A stretch of DNA of 64,000 nt from a bacterium (GCA_026129405.1 JAHCID010000008.1:124001-188000), one strand, 5' to 3'. Numbered from the stretch's first letter, positions 1 through 9,470 are shown. Notes: a model not told the origin generated them from the letters alone. Translations and numbers: made by a program.

Positions 1-140
1 GGCTGGGCGCTCATCGGGGATCGCGCGCCTGTCGCGGCGCGGGGACCGGCGACGCGCGTGCGCAGGCCATAGCATCGCCGCCGCGAAGCCGTAAACCGCC
101 GTCGTCGTGGCGCACCTGTGGGGGCGGCGGCAGGGGTGGA

Positions 141-167
141 GCGGCGGCGGCATCCAGCCGCCGCCGC
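141..167. terminator. GC-rich hairpin, possible terminator of the TSP3 gene
   Basis: A perfect 10-bp inverted repeat (GCGGCGGCGG / CCGCCGCCGC) flanks a 7-base loop about 50 bases past the stop of the minus-strand thrombospondin-repeat gene. There is no T-run on either side, so a canonical intrinsic terminator is not shown. The rest of positions 1-215 shows no gene I can support. Confidence 0.35.
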
Positions 168-215
168 CCCGAGCCATCCGGGCAACGGAGGAGGTCGTCC
201 CGGACGGCGGCTGGA

Positions 216-2114
216 TCACCCGGGCGCGGGCTCGCAGGTGAGGGTGATGGAATCCGCGTCGCTGACGGTCTTGCCGTTCGGCTGGAGGACGCTGCGCGCC
301 TTCACCTTGGCGCGCAGGGTGGTGCGGCCGAAGGTGGCGCCGCGCGGCTTCAGCGCGACGCGCAGGAGCTGCGGCGTGGTGCAGCGCTCGGTGAGGACCG
401 GCAGCGCGGCGAGCAGCTCGGTGCCGAGCTGGGGCGGCGACGCCGACAGCGTGGCGATGCCGCTCGCCGTGCAGGCGAGCCGGGAGTCGACGTTGTTGGC
501 GCAGATCGAGGCGAGGAAGGTGCAGCCGCCGTCGACGGTGCCGTCGAGGTCGCAGGTGGGGTCGCCGTCGAAGCAGCGTACCTTGCGGTCCGGCGTGCCG
601 CGGCGGTCGAGCGGCGGCGTCGGATAGATGAGCCACTCGATGAGGCAGTCGAGCGTGGCGCTGCCGCCGCCCGGGACGCAGGCGCCCGGCAGCGGGCCGC
701 GGCACTGGCAGGCGTCGCCGATGCCGTCGGCGTCGGCGTCCGTCTGGGCGGGGTTCGGGATGCGCGGACAGTTGTCGCAGGCGTCGCCGCGCTTGTCGGC
801 GTCGGCGTCGGCCTGGTCCGGGTCGCTGACGCCGGGGCAGACGTCGCAGGCGTCGCCGGCGCCGTCGAGATCGCCGTCGGCCTGATCCTGGTTCGTGACC
901 GCGGGGCAGTTGTCGCAGGCGTCGCCGATGGTGTCGCCGTCGCTGTTGGTCTGGAGCGGGTTGGCGACGGCGGGGCAGTTGTCGCAGGCGTCGCCGCGGC
1001 CGTCCGAGTCGGCGTCGGTCTGGGTCGGGTTGGCGACGTTGATGCAGTTGTCGCAGACGTTGCCGCGGCCGTCGCCGTCGGAATCGAGCTGATCGGGGTT
1101 GGCGACGTCGACGCAGTTGTCGCAGGCGTTGCCGATCTCGTCGCCGTCGCTGTCGGCCTGGCTGGGGTTCACGACGGCGGGGCAGTTGTCGCAGACGTTG
1201 CCGATGCCGTCGCCGTCGGTGTCGGTCTGGGTGGGGTTCGCGATCGCCGGGCAGTTGTCGCAGAGGTTGCCGCGGCCGTCGCCGTCGGAATCGAGCTGGT
1301 CGGGGTTGGCGACGGCGGGGCAGTTGTCGCAGGCGTCGCCGCGGCCGTCGCCGTCGGAGTCGAGCTGGAGCGGGTCGGGGTTGGCGGGGCAGATGTCGCA
1401 GGCGTCGGCGATGCCGTCGCCGTCGGAATCGAGCTGGTCGGGGTTGGGGACGAACGGGCAGGAGTCGCAGGCGTCGCCGATGCCGTCGTCGTCGGTGTCG
1501 GCCTGGTCGGGGTTGGGGACGTTCGGGCAGTTGTCGCTGCCGGAGAGGGCCGAGGCGCGTGCGACCGAGCCGAAGACGAGGCGGGGCGTGCGCTTGACGC
1601 CGCAGTCGTTGCGGTAGCGGACGTCGAGGACGAGCTGGTCGCCGGCGGCGAGGACGCGGTCGGCGAGCGGGGCGTTCACCATGTAGGGGATGAGGAACGG
1701 GTTGGTGAGGCCGCCGGAGCCCTTCGGCGTGGTGGCGATGAAGCCGCTGCCGCTGCCGATCGGCGTGTCGACGCCGGACCGCCGGCGGTAGAGCTGCAGC
1801 TTCACCTGGAGGCACGCGCTCGGCGTGGCGAGGTTCGAGTAGGCGTAGATATTGCCCGTGCCGCCGCCGCGGTTCACCGTCTCCGGCGCGCCGATCGGCA
1901 CGCTGGCGAAGACGCCGTAGCTCAGCTCGACGCCGGGGAGCAGCTCGAGCTCGCGCTCCGTGTCGTTGCTCGCGGTCGGCGCGCTCAACGAGAGGACGCC
2001 GGTGCCGCCGGTGCCGGGGAGGAAGTAGAGGGGGATCGCGTCGGCCGCCGCCGCCGGGCGGGCGGTACCGAGCGCGAGACAGAGTACGATCGCGAGAGCG
2101 ATGCGCGCCAACAT
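216..2114 (-). CDS. Secreted thrombospondin type 3 repeat protein
   Basis: This is a 632-residue exported protein. The ATG at 2114 is preferred because it opens directly into a signal peptide (basic start, a hydrophobic [15 protein letters not shown] core, then an AAA-type cleavage region). An in-frame GTG at 2153 would add 13 residues. Residues about 30-190 form a beta-rich domain that I do not recognise. Residues about 195-471 hold 12 tandem calcium-binding thrombospondin type 3 repeats of about 23 residues (DNCP..NPDQ.DSDGDG.GDAC). The C-terminal 160 residues carry a Cys/Asp-rich stretch ([10 protein letters not shown]) and a beta-rich tail. Such proteins are usually calcium-stabilised and act outside the cell or on its surface; the partner is unknown. 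No coupled neighbour suggests a role. Confidence 0.9.
   Translation of the reverse strand: MLARIALAIVLCLALGTARPAAAADAIPLYFLPGTGGTGVLSLSAPTASNDTERELELLPGVELSYGVFASVPIGAPETVNRGGGTGNIYAYSNLATPSACLQVKLQLYRRRSGVDTPIGSGSGFIATTPKGSGGLTNPFLIPYMVNAPLADRVLAAGDQLVLDVRYRNDCGVKRTPRLVFGSVARASALSGSDNCPNVPNPDQADTDDDGIGDACDSCPFVPNPDQLDSDGDGIADACDICPANPDPLQLDSDGDGRGDACDNCPAVANPDQLDSDGDGRGNLCDNCPAIANPTQTDTDGDGIGNVCDNCPAVVNPSQADSDGDEIGNACDNCVDVANPDQLDSDGDGRGNVCDNCINVANPTQTDADSDGRGDACDNCPAVANPLQTNSDGDTIGDACDNCPAVTNQDQADGDLDGAGDACDVCPGVSDPDQADADADKRGDACDNCPRIPNPAQTDADADGIGDACQCRGPLPGACVPGGGSATLDCLIEWLIYPTPPLDRRGTPDRKVRCFDGDPTCDLDGTVDGGCTFLASICANNVDSRLACTASGIATLSASPPQLGTELLAALPVLTERCTTPQLLRVALKPRGATFGRTTLRAKVKARSVLQPNGKTVSDADSITLTCEPAPG
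702..1532 (-). repeat. 12 tandem TSP type 3 coding repeats (about 69 bp each)
   Basis: The DNA of the calcium-binding array repeats every 66-69 bases, with recurring blocks such as CAGTTGTCGCAGGCGTCGCC on the plus strand. Codons for the Asp, Asn, Gly and Cys ligands are kept, while linker codons differ between units. This is in-frame protein repetition rather than a DNA element. Confidence 0.9.
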
Positions 2115-2290
2115 GCGGCGCCCATCGAGCAAGCGATGTGCCGGTGACGGCACACCCGAAGGTCGCGTCGCGTCACGCGCGACGCCCCGGCGCGGGATCG
2201 CAGCGACGCGAGGCCATGGCAGCGCCGCATGCAGCGCACGGCGAAGCGCACAGCGCTGGCGGCTTTCGATCTAGCTGCCGGCCGCGTCCG

Positions 2291-3733
2291 CTAGCCGTGC
2301 AGCGGCGGGCGCCGCGACGCCCAATCCACCGCCGCCTCGAGCTGCGCCGCCATCCGCAGGAGCAGATCCTCGCGTGCGTAGGCCGCGACGAGCTGCACGC
2401 CGACCGGCAGCCCGTCCGCCGTCATGTGCACGGGTAGGGACACGGCCGGTTGCCCGGACATGTTGAAGGGCAGGGTGGCGGCGCCGTACGGGGCGGCGCG
2501 CATGAAGGCGCGCAGCGGCTCCTCGGGCGTCGAGGTGATGTAGCCGAGCTCGGGCGGCGGGGCGCCCTGCGTGGCCGTCAGCAGGAGATCGAAGCCCGAT
2601 GCCCACCACGCCGCGAGCCGCCGGCCGTAGGCGTGGACGAACTCGACGTTCGCGAGGTGGTCGATCGCCGAGAGCTGGCGGCCACGCTCGGCGAGCATCC
2701 AGGTGAGCGGCTCGCAGTCGCCGGCCGTCATCGGGCGGCCGACCTGGTCGCCCCACGACGCCAGCGCCCGCGCCGTGTTGGCCGTCACGATGCCGATGTA
2801 GACCATCACCGTCTCGTGCTCGTCGAGCGCGGCGGGATGCGCCTCCTCGACGACGTGGCCGGCATCGGCGAGCAGCGTCGCGGTGCGGTCGACGGCGGCG
2901 AGGCACTCGGGATGGAGTGCGCCGTCGCGCGGCAGGCGGCGCATCACGCCGACGCGCAGGCGCCCGGGCGGCGTGGTCGCCTCGGTCGCGTACGGGCGCT
3001 GCGGCGGCGTCGCGACGTAGGGATCGCCGAGGCCGGGGCCGGCGATCACGTCGAGCAGCGCGGCGGCGTCGCGCACGCTGCGCGTCACGGCGAACTCGAC
3101 CGAGAAGCCGCTCCAGCGCTCGCCGATGGCCGGGCCGAAGCTGCTGCGCGCGCGGGTGGGCTTGAGGCCCACGAGCCCGCACATGCTCGCCGGCCCGCGG
3201 ATGGAGCCGCCGCCGTCGCTGGCGTGCGCGCAGGGGACGAGCCCCGCGGCCACCGCCGCCGCGGCGCCGCCGCTCGAGCCGCCGCTCGAGCGGCCCGGGT
3301 TCCACGGATTGTGCGTGGGGCCGTACGCCTCGGGCTCGGTCGTCGGCAGCAGCGCCAGCTCGGGCGTGTTGGTGCGGCCGAGCGACACCAGGCCGGCACC
3401 GCGGAAGCGCTGCGTGATGTATGCGTCGTCGCGCACCCGCCAGTCGGCATCGCGCAGGAAGCGCATGCCTGCGTGATACGGATGCCCGGCTTCGGGTCCG
3501 CCGATGTCCTTCATGAGGAAGGGCACGCCGCGGAACGGCCCTTGGGGCAGCTCGGGGCTCGCGGCCGCGGCGCGGGCGCGCTCGAAGGCGGGGTGGATCA
3601 CTGCGTTGAGCGTCGGGTTCAGGCGCTCGACGCGGGCGATCGCGGCGTCGACCAGCTCCCGCGGTGACGCGTCGCCGCGGCGGACCAGCTCCGCCTGCGC
3701 CGTGGCATCGAGGTGCGCGAAGTCGTCGGACAT
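2291..3733 (-). CDS. Amidase (amidase-signature family)
   Basis: This 480-residue protein has the Ser-cisSer-Lys catalytic set of the amidase signature family: Lys75 in FLMKDIGG, the cis-Ser in GGSSGG (about 151-156) and nucleophile Ser177 in DGGGSIRGP. These enzymes hydrolyse carboxamides; the substrate cannot be read from the sequence. The length fits stand-alone amidases, and no gatB or gatC is present nearby, so a role as GatA of the tRNA amidotransferase is unlikely. The start ATG at 3733 was chosen because the family N-terminus begins there and the upstream in-frame extension is arginine-rich and unlike protein. A lipoprotein gene lies 71 bases upstream on the same strand. Confidence 0.9.
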   Translation of the reverse strand: MSDDFAHLDATAQAELVRRGDASPRELVDAAIARVERLNPTLNAVIHPAFERARAAAASPELPQGPFRGVPFLMKDIGGPEAGHPYHAGMRFLRDADWRVRDDAYITQRFRGAGLVSLGRTNTPELALLPTTEPEAYGPTHNPWNPGRSSGGSSGGAAAAVAAGLVPCAHASDGGGSIRGPASMCGLVGLKPTRARSSFGPAIGERWSGFSVEFAVTRSVRDAAALLDVIAGPGLGDPYVATPPQRPYATEATTPPGRLRVGVMRRLPRDGALHPECLAAVDRTATLLADAGHVVEEAHPAALDEHETVMVYIGIVTANTARALASWGDQVGRPMTAGDCEPLTWMLAERGRQLSAIDHLANVEFVHAYGRRLAAWWASGFDLLLTATQGAPPPELGYITSTPEEPLRAFMRAAPYGAATLPFNMSGQPAVSLPVHMTADGLPVGVQLVAAYAREDLLLRMAAQLEAAVDWASRRPPLHG

Positions 3734-3804
3734 GGTCGGGGACGTGTAGCGGGTCACCGCCAGGGACGCCAGGCTGCGCGCCGATCCCGACGCCGGGCCG
3801 GTGG

Positions 3805-4167
3805 TCAGGGCGTCGGCGGCGGCGCGGTGTCCGGAGCGGTCGCGCCGTCGGGCGACGGCTCGCCCGGGGCGGGCGGCGGCGGCGCGGAGGCGTCGGCGTC
3901 CTGCGGGCAGGCCCAGTGCGCGACGACCAGCCCCAGCACCGCGCCCACGGCCGCGCCCGTCGCGGCGCTCCCTGCGATCGCGCCCGCCTCCTTGTTGCTC
4001 GATAGGTTCATGGCGCTCACCGCTCCACCGACGGACGCGGCGACCACGGCGGCACCGATGCCGGCCGCGGTCACGCGGCAGGCGGTGCGGTTCTCCTGGA
4101 GCGTCGCGCAGCCGGCGAGCGCGAGCGGGAGGATCAGCCCTCCCACGATCAGACGGCGTCCATGCAT
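3805..4167 (-). CDS. Small glycine-zipper lipoprotein
   Basis: This is a 120-residue protein with a type II signal peptide: a hydrophobic stretch ends in the lipobox LALAGC, giving lipidated Cys20. Residues about 34-85 form two small-residue-rich hydrophobic segments (AAGIGAAVVAASVGGAVSA and AGSAATGAAVGAVLGLVVA) of the glycine-zipper type seen in outer-membrane lipoproteins. The C-terminal 30 residues are Pro/Ala-rich and probably extended. It is likely anchored in the outer or inner membrane facing the periplasm. The function is unknown. Confidence 0.75.
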   Translation of the reverse strand: MHGRRLIVGGLILPLALAGCATLQENRTACRVTAAGIGAAVVAASVGGAVSAMNLSSNKEAGAIAGSAATGAAVGAVLGLVVAHWACPQDADASAPPPPAPGEPSPDGATAPDTAPPPTP

Positions 4168-4244
4168 AGGGCGCCGTGTCTGTCATGCGGTCCTTGCCCG
4201 AGCGGTTGCGGGGGTGTGAAGTTTGCGTGTCGGCGGCCGGCGGA

Positions 4245-4958
4245 TCAGGCCTTGCCGCCGAGCACCGCGCGTAACGTCGCCTTCACGCTGTCGCCGGCCC
4301 AGCGCGGCAGCGCCTCGGCCTGGAAGCGACGCCACTCGTCGTCGCCGACGTGCAGGCCGCCGTCGCGCAGGGCGCGCTTGGTGGCCGTGTAGGCGACGGC
4401 GGGATGGGCTGCGAGCCGCTCCAGCGCGGCGCGGCCGGCGGCCACCGGATCGTCGGCCAGCTCGTCGACGAGGCTCAGCCCGAGGGCGTCCTGGGGGGCG
4501 AAGAGCGCGGCCCCCAGGACGACGCGCTCGACCGCGCGCGGCGCGACACGGCGGCGCACCATCGCCAGCGTCTTCGGAGGAAACTCGACGCCGAGCGCCA
4601 CCTCGTTGAGGCCGATACGGGCGCGCGGGCTCGAGGTTGCCACGCGGTGCTCGGCGCACAGGGCGATGACGCAGCCGCCGGCGATGGCGTGGCCGTTCAC
4701 GGCCGCCACCATCGGGCCCGGGTAGTCGTAGAGGGCCTCGACCATCTCCTCGAGCGTGGCGAGGAAGCGGCGCATGCCCTCGAGGTCGTTGCCGGCGACC
4801 TCCTTCAGGTCGAGGCCGGCCGAGAAGGCGTCGCCGGCGCCGCGCACGAGCAGCGGCGCGCCCCCCGCGGCCCGGGTCTCGCGGATGATGCGCTCCATGT
4901 GGGCGAGGCCCAGCGCGTTCTTGCCGGTCGCCTCGAGGACGAGCTCGACGATCGCCAT
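4245..4958 (-). CDS. Enoyl-CoA hydratase/isomerase family protein (glutamates present)
   Basis: This 237-residue protein has the crotonase fold: the oxyanion-hole segment FSAGLDLKE at about 45-53 and the second Gly-rich helix start AIAGGCVIALC near 91-101. By alignment to rat crotonase both catalytic glutamates are conserved (Glu119 in LNEVALG and Glu144 in AVERVVLG), so hydratase or isomerase chemistry on acyl-CoA is plausible. The gene starts 3 bases after the stop of the other crotonase gene (4962-5756), so the two are surely co-transcribed. It is slightly shorter than the usual 255-265 residues at the N-terminus. It probably takes part in fatty-acid or related acyl-CoA degradation. Confidence 0.9.
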   Translation of the reverse strand: MAIVELVLEATGKNALGLAHMERIIRETRAAGGAPLLVRGAGDAFSAGLDLKEVAGNDLEGMRRFLATLEEMVEALYDYPGPMVAAVNGHAIAGGCVIALCAEHRVATSSPRARIGLNEVALGVEFPPKTLAMVRRRVAPRAVERVVLGAALFAPQDALGLSLVDELADDPVAAGRAALERLAAHPAVAYTATKRALRDGGLHVGDDEWRRFQAEALPRWAGDSVKATLRAVLGGKA

Positions 4959-4961
4959 CGC

Positions 4962-5756
4962 CTAGCCCTCCTGCACCTGGGCCCGGCCGCGCGCCTGGAC
5001 GGCGGAGCGGCGTGCCGCGATCTTCTCGGGCGTCAGCGTACGCGCGTGGGCGCGGTTGGCCTCGGCCTCGGTCCGCAGCCCGTCGCCGAACGTCTGCGCG
5101 AAGCCCGCGTCGATGACGCGCTTGTAGCCGCGCAGCGTCTCCGGGTCGCACGAGAGCATGTCCTGCGCCAGCCGCCGGGCCGCCGGCAGCAGGTCGCCCG
5201 GCGGCACGACGGCGGAGACGAGGCCCCAGGCGGCGGCGTCGGCGGCCGAGAGGTAGTTGCCCGTCAGCGAGAGGTGCTTGGCGCGGTAGATGCCGATGGC
5301 TCGCGACAGCTTCTGGCTGAGGCCCCAGCCCGGCAGGATGCCGACGCGCGCGTGGGTGTCGGCGAAGCGCGCGTCGGTCGAGGCGATGAGCACGTCGCAG
5401 GCGAGCGCGAGCTCGAAGCCGCCGGTCACGGCGACGCCGTTGACGGCGCCGATGACGGGCCGCGTGCAGCGGCTGATGGCGTCGGTCACGCCCGCGTCGC
5501 CGCCGATCGCGCCGCCGATGTCGCCGTCGCCGCCGGTCTCGCCGCCGAGCTCCTTCAGGTCGAGGCCGGCGCAGAAGGCGCGGCCCGCGCCGGTGAGGAC
5601 GACGACGCCGACGTCGGGATCGGTCTCGATCTCGCGCATGGCGGCGACGATCGCCCGCCGCAGGCTGCGCGACAGCGCGTTCATCGCGGCGGGACGGTTG
5701 AGCGTCAGGACGGCGGTGCCGTCGGTCTTCTCGACGAGCAGCTCGGGCTCCGGCAT
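4962..5756 (-). CDS. Crotonase-superfamily protein with His/His in place of Glu/Glu
   Basis: This is a 264-residue crotonase-fold protein and the first gene of a two-gene operon. The oxyanion-hole motif FCAGLDLKEL (61-70) and the GGFELALACD region (112-121) are intact. At the two positions that carry the catalytic glutamates in classical enoyl-CoA hydratases, the aligned residues are His135 (DTHARVGILPGWG) and His161 (AKHLSLTG). A Gly/Asp-rich insert lies at 70-90. It is usually annotated as enoyl-CoA hydratase, but the active site implies a different or modified reaction on a CoA thioester. The conserved DTHARVGILPGWG segment suggests an established subfamily rather than decay. Confidence 0.88.
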   Translation of the reverse strand: MPEPELLVEKTDGTAVLTLNRPAAMNALSRSLRRAIVAAMREIETDPDVGVVVLTGAGRAFCAGLDLKELGGETGGDGDIGGAIGGDAGVTDAISRCTRPVIGAVNGVAVTGGFELALACDVLIASTDARFADTHARVGILPGWGLSQKLSRAIGIYRAKHLSLTGNYLSAADAAAWGLVSAVVPPGDLLPAARRLAQDMLSCDPETLRGYKRVIDAGFAQTFGDGLRTEAEANRAHARTLTPEKIAARRSAVQARGRAQVQEG

Positions 5757-5836
5757 GCGCGCTGCATCGCACGGAGGTTCCTGCGACGCCAGCCACGGGT
5801 TGACCCAGGTCGCACCGACACCCTCTATCGACGGCC

Positions 5837-6631
5837 ATGTCCGACGCGACCGAGGCCCTCTTCGTGCCCGACGGCGATCGCTTCGTCCCCGGCCTCGCGG
5901 CGCGCGGGCCGTGGAGCCCCGAGGCCCAGCACGGCGGCGCTCCCGCGGCGCTCCTCGCCACCTGCCTCGAGCGTGCGGGCGGCGGCGACATGCATCCGGC
6001 CCGTCTGACGCTCGAGCTGCTGCGGCCCGTGCCGATCGCCCCGCTCACGGTCGAGACCGCGATCACACGACCCGGGCGCAAGGTGCAGATCGTCGAGGCC
6101 CGCCTGCGCGCGGGCGACGCCGAGGTGGCGCGCGCGTCGCTGCTGCGGGTGCGGCGCGCCGATCTGCCGCTGCCGCCGCTCGAGCGGGCGGCGCCGCCGC
6201 CGGGGCCCGGGACCGGCGTCGACGGCGTCCCGCCCTGGATCGACTCGACGTGGCGCCCGGCCTTCCATCGCGACGCCGTCGAGCACCGCTTCGTCGCCGG
6301 CGGCTTCCAGGTCCCCGGACCGGCCACCGACTGGATCCGCCTGCGCGTGCCCGTGGTCGCCGGCGAGCCGCCGACGCCGCTCGCGCGCGTCATGGCTGCG
6401 GCCGACTTCGGCAACGGCGTCAGCTGGGTGCTCCACCGCGCCGACGGCTGGCAGTTCATCAATCCCGACCTGACGGTCTACCTGCACCGTCTCCCGGCCG
6501 GCGAGTGGGTCTGTCTCGACGCCGCGTCGCACATGGAGTCGCACGGCGTCGGGCTGGCGGAGAGCCGGCTGTTCGACGAGATCGGGCCGCTCGGCCGCGC
6601 GTCGCAGTCGCTCCTGCTCGAGCGCGTGTAG
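5837..6631 (+). CDS. Acyl-CoA thioesterase family protein (double hot-dog, TesB-like)
   Basis: This 264-residue protein has two hot-dog halves. The first (about 20-110) holds WSPEAQHGGAPAALLA and the strand RLTLELLRPVPIAPLTVET, as in TesB-like thioesterases. The second (about 130-262) ends in FINPDLTVYLHRLP and the LDAASHMESHGVGLAES segment. The expected activity is hydrolysis of acyl-CoA to free acid and CoA. It is transcribed divergently from the crotonase pair across an 80-base gap, which fits a shared acyl-CoA function. The ATG at 5837 directly precedes the conserved region. The substrate chain type is unknown. Confidence 0.85.
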   Translation: MSDATEALFVPDGDRFVPGLAARGPWSPEAQHGGAPAALLATCLERAGGGDMHPARLTLELLRPVPIAPLTVETAITRPGRKVQIVEARLRAGDAEVARASLLRVRRADLPLPPLERAAPPPGPGTGVDGVPPWIDSTWRPAFHRDAVEHRFVAGGFQVPGPATDWIRLRVPVVAGEPPTPLARVMAAADFGNGVSWVLHRADGWQFINPDLTVYLHRLPAGEWVCLDAASHMESHGVGLAESRLFDEIGPLGRASQSLLLERV

Positions 6632-6646
6632 TCCGCGCTCGGGCCG

Positions 6647-7273
6647 CTAGCCGGCCGCGGCGGCCGTCGCGGCGTGGCGGCGCGCCTTGCGGCGCTCGTG
6701 CGTCCACGGGTGGCGCCCGGCGGCGGCCGCGAGCTGCTCCTCGACCAGGGCGTCGAACGGCGCCAGCAGGGGCAGGTAGCGATCGGGGTCGCCGGCGAGG
6801 ATGCCGAGCACGTCGACCACCGCCTCGACGGTCGAGAGGCAATGCGCGGCGGGTGCACGCCGGATGCGGTAGCGGCCGGGCGCCGGCGGCGCGAGGCCGA
6901 TGCGCGGCAGCACGGCGAGCGCCGGCGTCTGCCGCACGAGCTTGCCCGCCTCGCTCCACGTCCCGTCGACGACGACGAGGAGCCGCGGTGCCGTCGCCGC
7001 CACCGGCTGCGCGTCCGGCCCCGGGAAGAGCAGCGCCGCGCCGGCGGCGGCCAGCGTCGCCACCCGCGGGTGGGCGTCGAAGCGCCAGGCGACGTGCAGC
7101 TCCGAGCCCGGGAGCTGGAGATGCGCCAGCCGGCAGGTGCCCAGGCGCCGGCGCGCTTCGCGGTGGTGCTGGAGGAACACCACCGGCAGCGGCGGCGGGA
7201 TGGCGGCGAAGCGCGGGCACAGGCAGCGGGCGCCGGGGCGCCGGCAGCGCCCGCAGCGCGGCAGATCGCTCAC
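6647..7273 (-). CDS. DTW domain protein, tRNA-uridine aminocarboxypropyltransferase
   Basis: This 208-residue protein opens with a zinc-binding Cys cluster (CGRCRRPGARCLCPRF, about 7-22). It continues with the family core: QHHREARR, a variant DTW motif (VVVDGTWSEAGKL, about 99-111) and the C-terminal YRIRRAP...LSTVEAV region. DTW proteins (TapT/YfiP in Escherichia coli) transfer the 3-amino-3-carboxypropyl group of S-adenosylmethionine to uridine in tRNA (acp3U). The start is GTG at 7273. The gene converges with the thioesterase gene (15-base gap) and lies divergent to a small basic protein. Confidence 0.88.
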   Translation of the reverse strand: MSDLPRCGRCRRPGARCLCPRFAAIPPPLPVVFLQHHREARRRLGTCRLAHLQLPGSELHVAWRFDAHPRVATLAAAGAALLFPGPDAQPVAATAPRLLVVVDGTWSEAGKLVRQTPALAVLPRIGLAPPAPGRYRIRRAPAAHCLSTVEAVVDVLGILAGDPDRYLPLLAPFDALVEEQLAAAAGRHPWTHERRKARRHAATAAAAG

Positions 7274-7332
7274 TTCCGGGCATCCAGGGCCGCGCCCTTA
7301 GACTTTCGGAACGGCGCTGCTAGAAGGCGGGG

Positions 7333-7617
7333 ATGCCCAAGAAGATCGCGAAGAAGGACCTGCCGTCGACGGACGACGTGGCCGCGGCCCGCTCGCTGCT
7401 CGACGCCATCGCCAAGCGCAAGGCGCGCCTCGAGAAGGCCAAGGAGGGCGCCAGCGCCGGCGGCACGCTCGACGCCAGCAACCCGAAGTACCGCGCCGCC
7501 CGCAAGGGCGTGAAGCGCGCGCAGCGCGCCCTCCGTCGCGAGCTGGTCCGCGTGCACAACCAGCCGAAGAAGGCCCCCGCCGCCGCGCCCGAGGCGGCGC
7601 CGCCCGCCGAGGGCTGA
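7333..7617 (+). CDS. Small basic Lys/Ala-rich protein of unknown function
   Basis: This is a 94-residue protein with a strongly basic N-terminal 65 residues (MPKKIAKKDLPSTDD, then KRKARLEKAKEG and RKGVKRAQRALRREL), probably helical, and an Ala/Pro/Glu tail. There are no membrane segments or cysteines. The charge pattern suggests nucleic-acid or ribosome contact, but I recognise no family. The ATG at 7333 follows a weak purine tract. Its stop lies next to a hairpin shared with ftsH. Confidence 0.6.
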   Translation: MPKKIAKKDLPSTDDVAAARSLLDAIAKRKARLEKAKEGASAGGTLDASNPKYRAARKGVKRAQRALRRELVRVHNQPKKAPAAAPEAAPPAEG

Positions 7618-7620
7618 GCC

Positions 7621-7639
7621 CGGCGCGCTCAGCGCGCCG
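7621..7639. terminator. Bidirectional hairpin spanning the ftsH stop codon
   Basis: CGGCGCGC / GCGCGCCG form an 8-bp perfect stem around a TCA loop. The loop is itself the minus-strand ftsH stop codon, and the plus-strand small gene ends 4 bases before the stem. It is placed to stop transcription from both convergent genes, but it lacks a T-run. Confidence 0.45.
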
Positions 7640-9470
7640 CCCCCGCCGAGCGGTCGCTGCCGGCCTCGGCCTCGCTCTCGGCCACGAGACGCGCGAAGGT
7701 CTCCGCCTCGATGGTCTCCTTCTCGAGCAGCACCCGCGCCACCCGATCGAGGGTGGCACGGTGGGCGGTCAGCAGCGACGTCACGCGGGCCATGCGCTCC
7801 TCGAGGATGCGCTTGGTCTCCACGTCGAGCGCGCGCGCCGTCTCCTCGCTGTACTCGCGTGCTTCCGGGAACGGGCTGCGGTCGAGGAAGCCCGGGCCGC
7901 GCCGGCGCGGGAACGTCATCGGGCCGAGCGTCTGGCCCATGCCGTAGTCGAGGACCATCGAGCGCGCGATCTCGGTGGCGCGGTCGAGGTCGTTGTGCGC
8001 GCCGGTGGATATCTCCCCGAAGACGACCGATTCGGCGGCGCGCCCGCCGAAGAGGACGTCGATCTTGGCCTCCAGCTCGCGGCGGGTCATGAGGTAGCGG
8101 TCTTCCGTCGGCAGCTGCTGGGTGAAGCCGAGCGCGCCGATGCCGCGCGGGATGATCGAGATCTTGTGGACCTTGTCGGCGCCCTCGGTGAAGGCGGCGA
8201 CCAGCGCGTGCCCGGTCTCGTGGAAGGCGACGATCTCGCGCTCGCGCGGGTTGATGAGGCGGTTCTTCTTCTGCAGCCCGGCGACGACGCGATCGATCGC
8301 GTCGTCGAAGTCCTGCATGTCGACCCTCGTCTTGTTCTTGCGGGTGGCGAGCAGGGCGGCCTCGTTCACCATGTTGGCGAGGTCGGCGCCGACGAAGCCC
8401 GGGGTGCGCTGCGCGACGAGACGGAGGTCGACGTCGGGTGCGAGCTTCACCTCTTCGACGTGCACGCGGAGGATCGCCTCGCGGCCGGCGAGATCGGGCC
8501 GGTCGACGAGCACCTGGCGATCGAAGCGCCCGGCGCGCAGGAGGGCGGGATCGAGCACCTCGGGCCGGTTGGTCGCGGCGAGGATCACGACGCCCTTCGC
8601 CGTGTCGAAGCCGTCCATCTCGACGAGGAGCTGGTTCAGCGTGTTCTCGCGCTCGTCGTGCCCGCCGACGACGCCGCCGATGCCGCGCGCTTTGCCGAGG
8701 GCGTCGAGCTCGTCGATGAAGACGATGCACGGCGCCTTGGTCTCGGCCTGTCCGAAGAGGTCACGCACCCGGGCGGCGCCCATGCCGACGAACAGCTCGA
8801 CGAACTCCGAGCCGCTGATCGAGAAGAACGGCACCGCCGCCTCGCCGGCGACGGCCTTCGCGAGCAGCGTCTTGCCCGTGCCCGGCGGGCCGACCAGCAG
8901 CACGCCCTTCGGCAGCTTGCCGCCGATGGCGCGGTAGCGCTCGGGCTCCTTCAGGAAGCGGATGATCTCCTGGAGCTCCTCCTTCGCCTCGTCCTGCCCG
9001 GCGACGTCCGCGAAGGTGACCCCCGTCTCGCGCTCGGCATAGATGCGGGCCCGGCTCTTGGTGAAGGCCATGACCCCGGAGCCCGGGCCCATGCGGCGCA
9101 TGACGAAGGCCCAGATGAGGACGAAGACGAGCGCCGGCAGCACCCAGCTCATGAGGGCACCGACGAGCGGGCTCTCGTACTGGCCCTGGAAGCGGATGCC
9201 GCGCTGCTCGAGCTCCGGGACGAGCGCGTCGTCGGGCACGCGCACGGTGACGAACGGCGTCGCCTCCTTCTGGCCACTCTCCGGCCGCAGCGAGCCGCGG
9301 ATGAGGGAGTCCGAGATGACCACGTTCTCGACCCGGCCCGCGGCGATCTGCTTCTTGAAGTCGGAGTAGCTGAGCTCCGTCACGCGCGGCGTGAGCAGCG
9401 ACTGGAGCGTCACCAGGACGAGGGCGACGAGGACGAAGTAGCCGATCGAGAAGGTCTGGCGTGGCTGCAT
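7629..9470 (-). CDS. ftsH: ATP-dependent zinc metalloprotease FtsH
   Basis: This is a 613-residue membrane AAA+ protease. In order it has an N-terminal transmembrane helix ([18 protein letters not shown]), a periplasmic domain, a second helix (near [16 protein letters not shown]), the AAA module with Walker A GPPGTGKT (about 194-201) and Walker [11 protein letters not shown], and a peptidase domain with zinc motif HETGH (417-421; HEAGH is commoner). The third ligand Asp lies in [10 protein letters not shown]. It degrades membrane and selected soluble proteins. The ATG at 9470 is preferred; an in-frame TTG at 9515 would add 15 residues and places Arg/Pro before the helix. It is monocistronic here. 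Confidence 0.97.
   Translation of the reverse strand: MQPRQTFSIGYFVLVALVLVTLQSLLTPRVTELSYSDFKKQIAAGRVENVVISDSLIRGSLRPESGQKEATPFVTVRVPDDALVPELEQRGIRFQGQYESPLVGALMSWVLPALVFVLIWAFVMRRMGPGSGVMAFTKSRARIYAERETGVTFADVAGQDEAKEELQEIIRFLKEPERYRAIGGKLPKGVLLVGPPGTGKTLLAKAVAGEAAVPFFSISGSEFVELFVGMGAARVRDLFGQAETKAPCIVFIDELDALGKARGIGGVVGGHDERENTLNQLLVEMDGFDTAKGVVILAATNRPEVLDPALLRAGRFDRQVLVDRPDLAGREAILRVHVEEVKLAPDVDLRLVAQRTPGFVGADLANMVNEAALLATRKNKTRVDMQDFDDAIDRVVAGLQKKNRLINPREREIVAFHETGHALVAAFTEGADKVHKISIIPRGIGALGFTQQLPTEDRYLMTRRELEAKIDVLFGGRAAESVVFGEISTGAHNDLDRATEIARSMVLDYGMGQTLGPMTFPRRRGPGFLDRSPFPEAREYSEETARALDVETKRILEERMARVTSLLTAHRATLDRVARVLLEKETIEAETFARLVAESEAEAGSDRSAGAAR

Noticed and set aside
702-1532. 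CRISPR-like or tandem DNA repeat array
   Set aside because: The period is 66-69 bases with an in-frame protein pattern and no repeat-spacer structure.
628-1617. Three adjacent plus-strand frames with repetitive Ser/Gln/Ala-rich translations
   Set aside because: They are the antisense reading of the TSP type 3 repeats; the minus strand has a signal peptide and perfect calcium-loop repeats.
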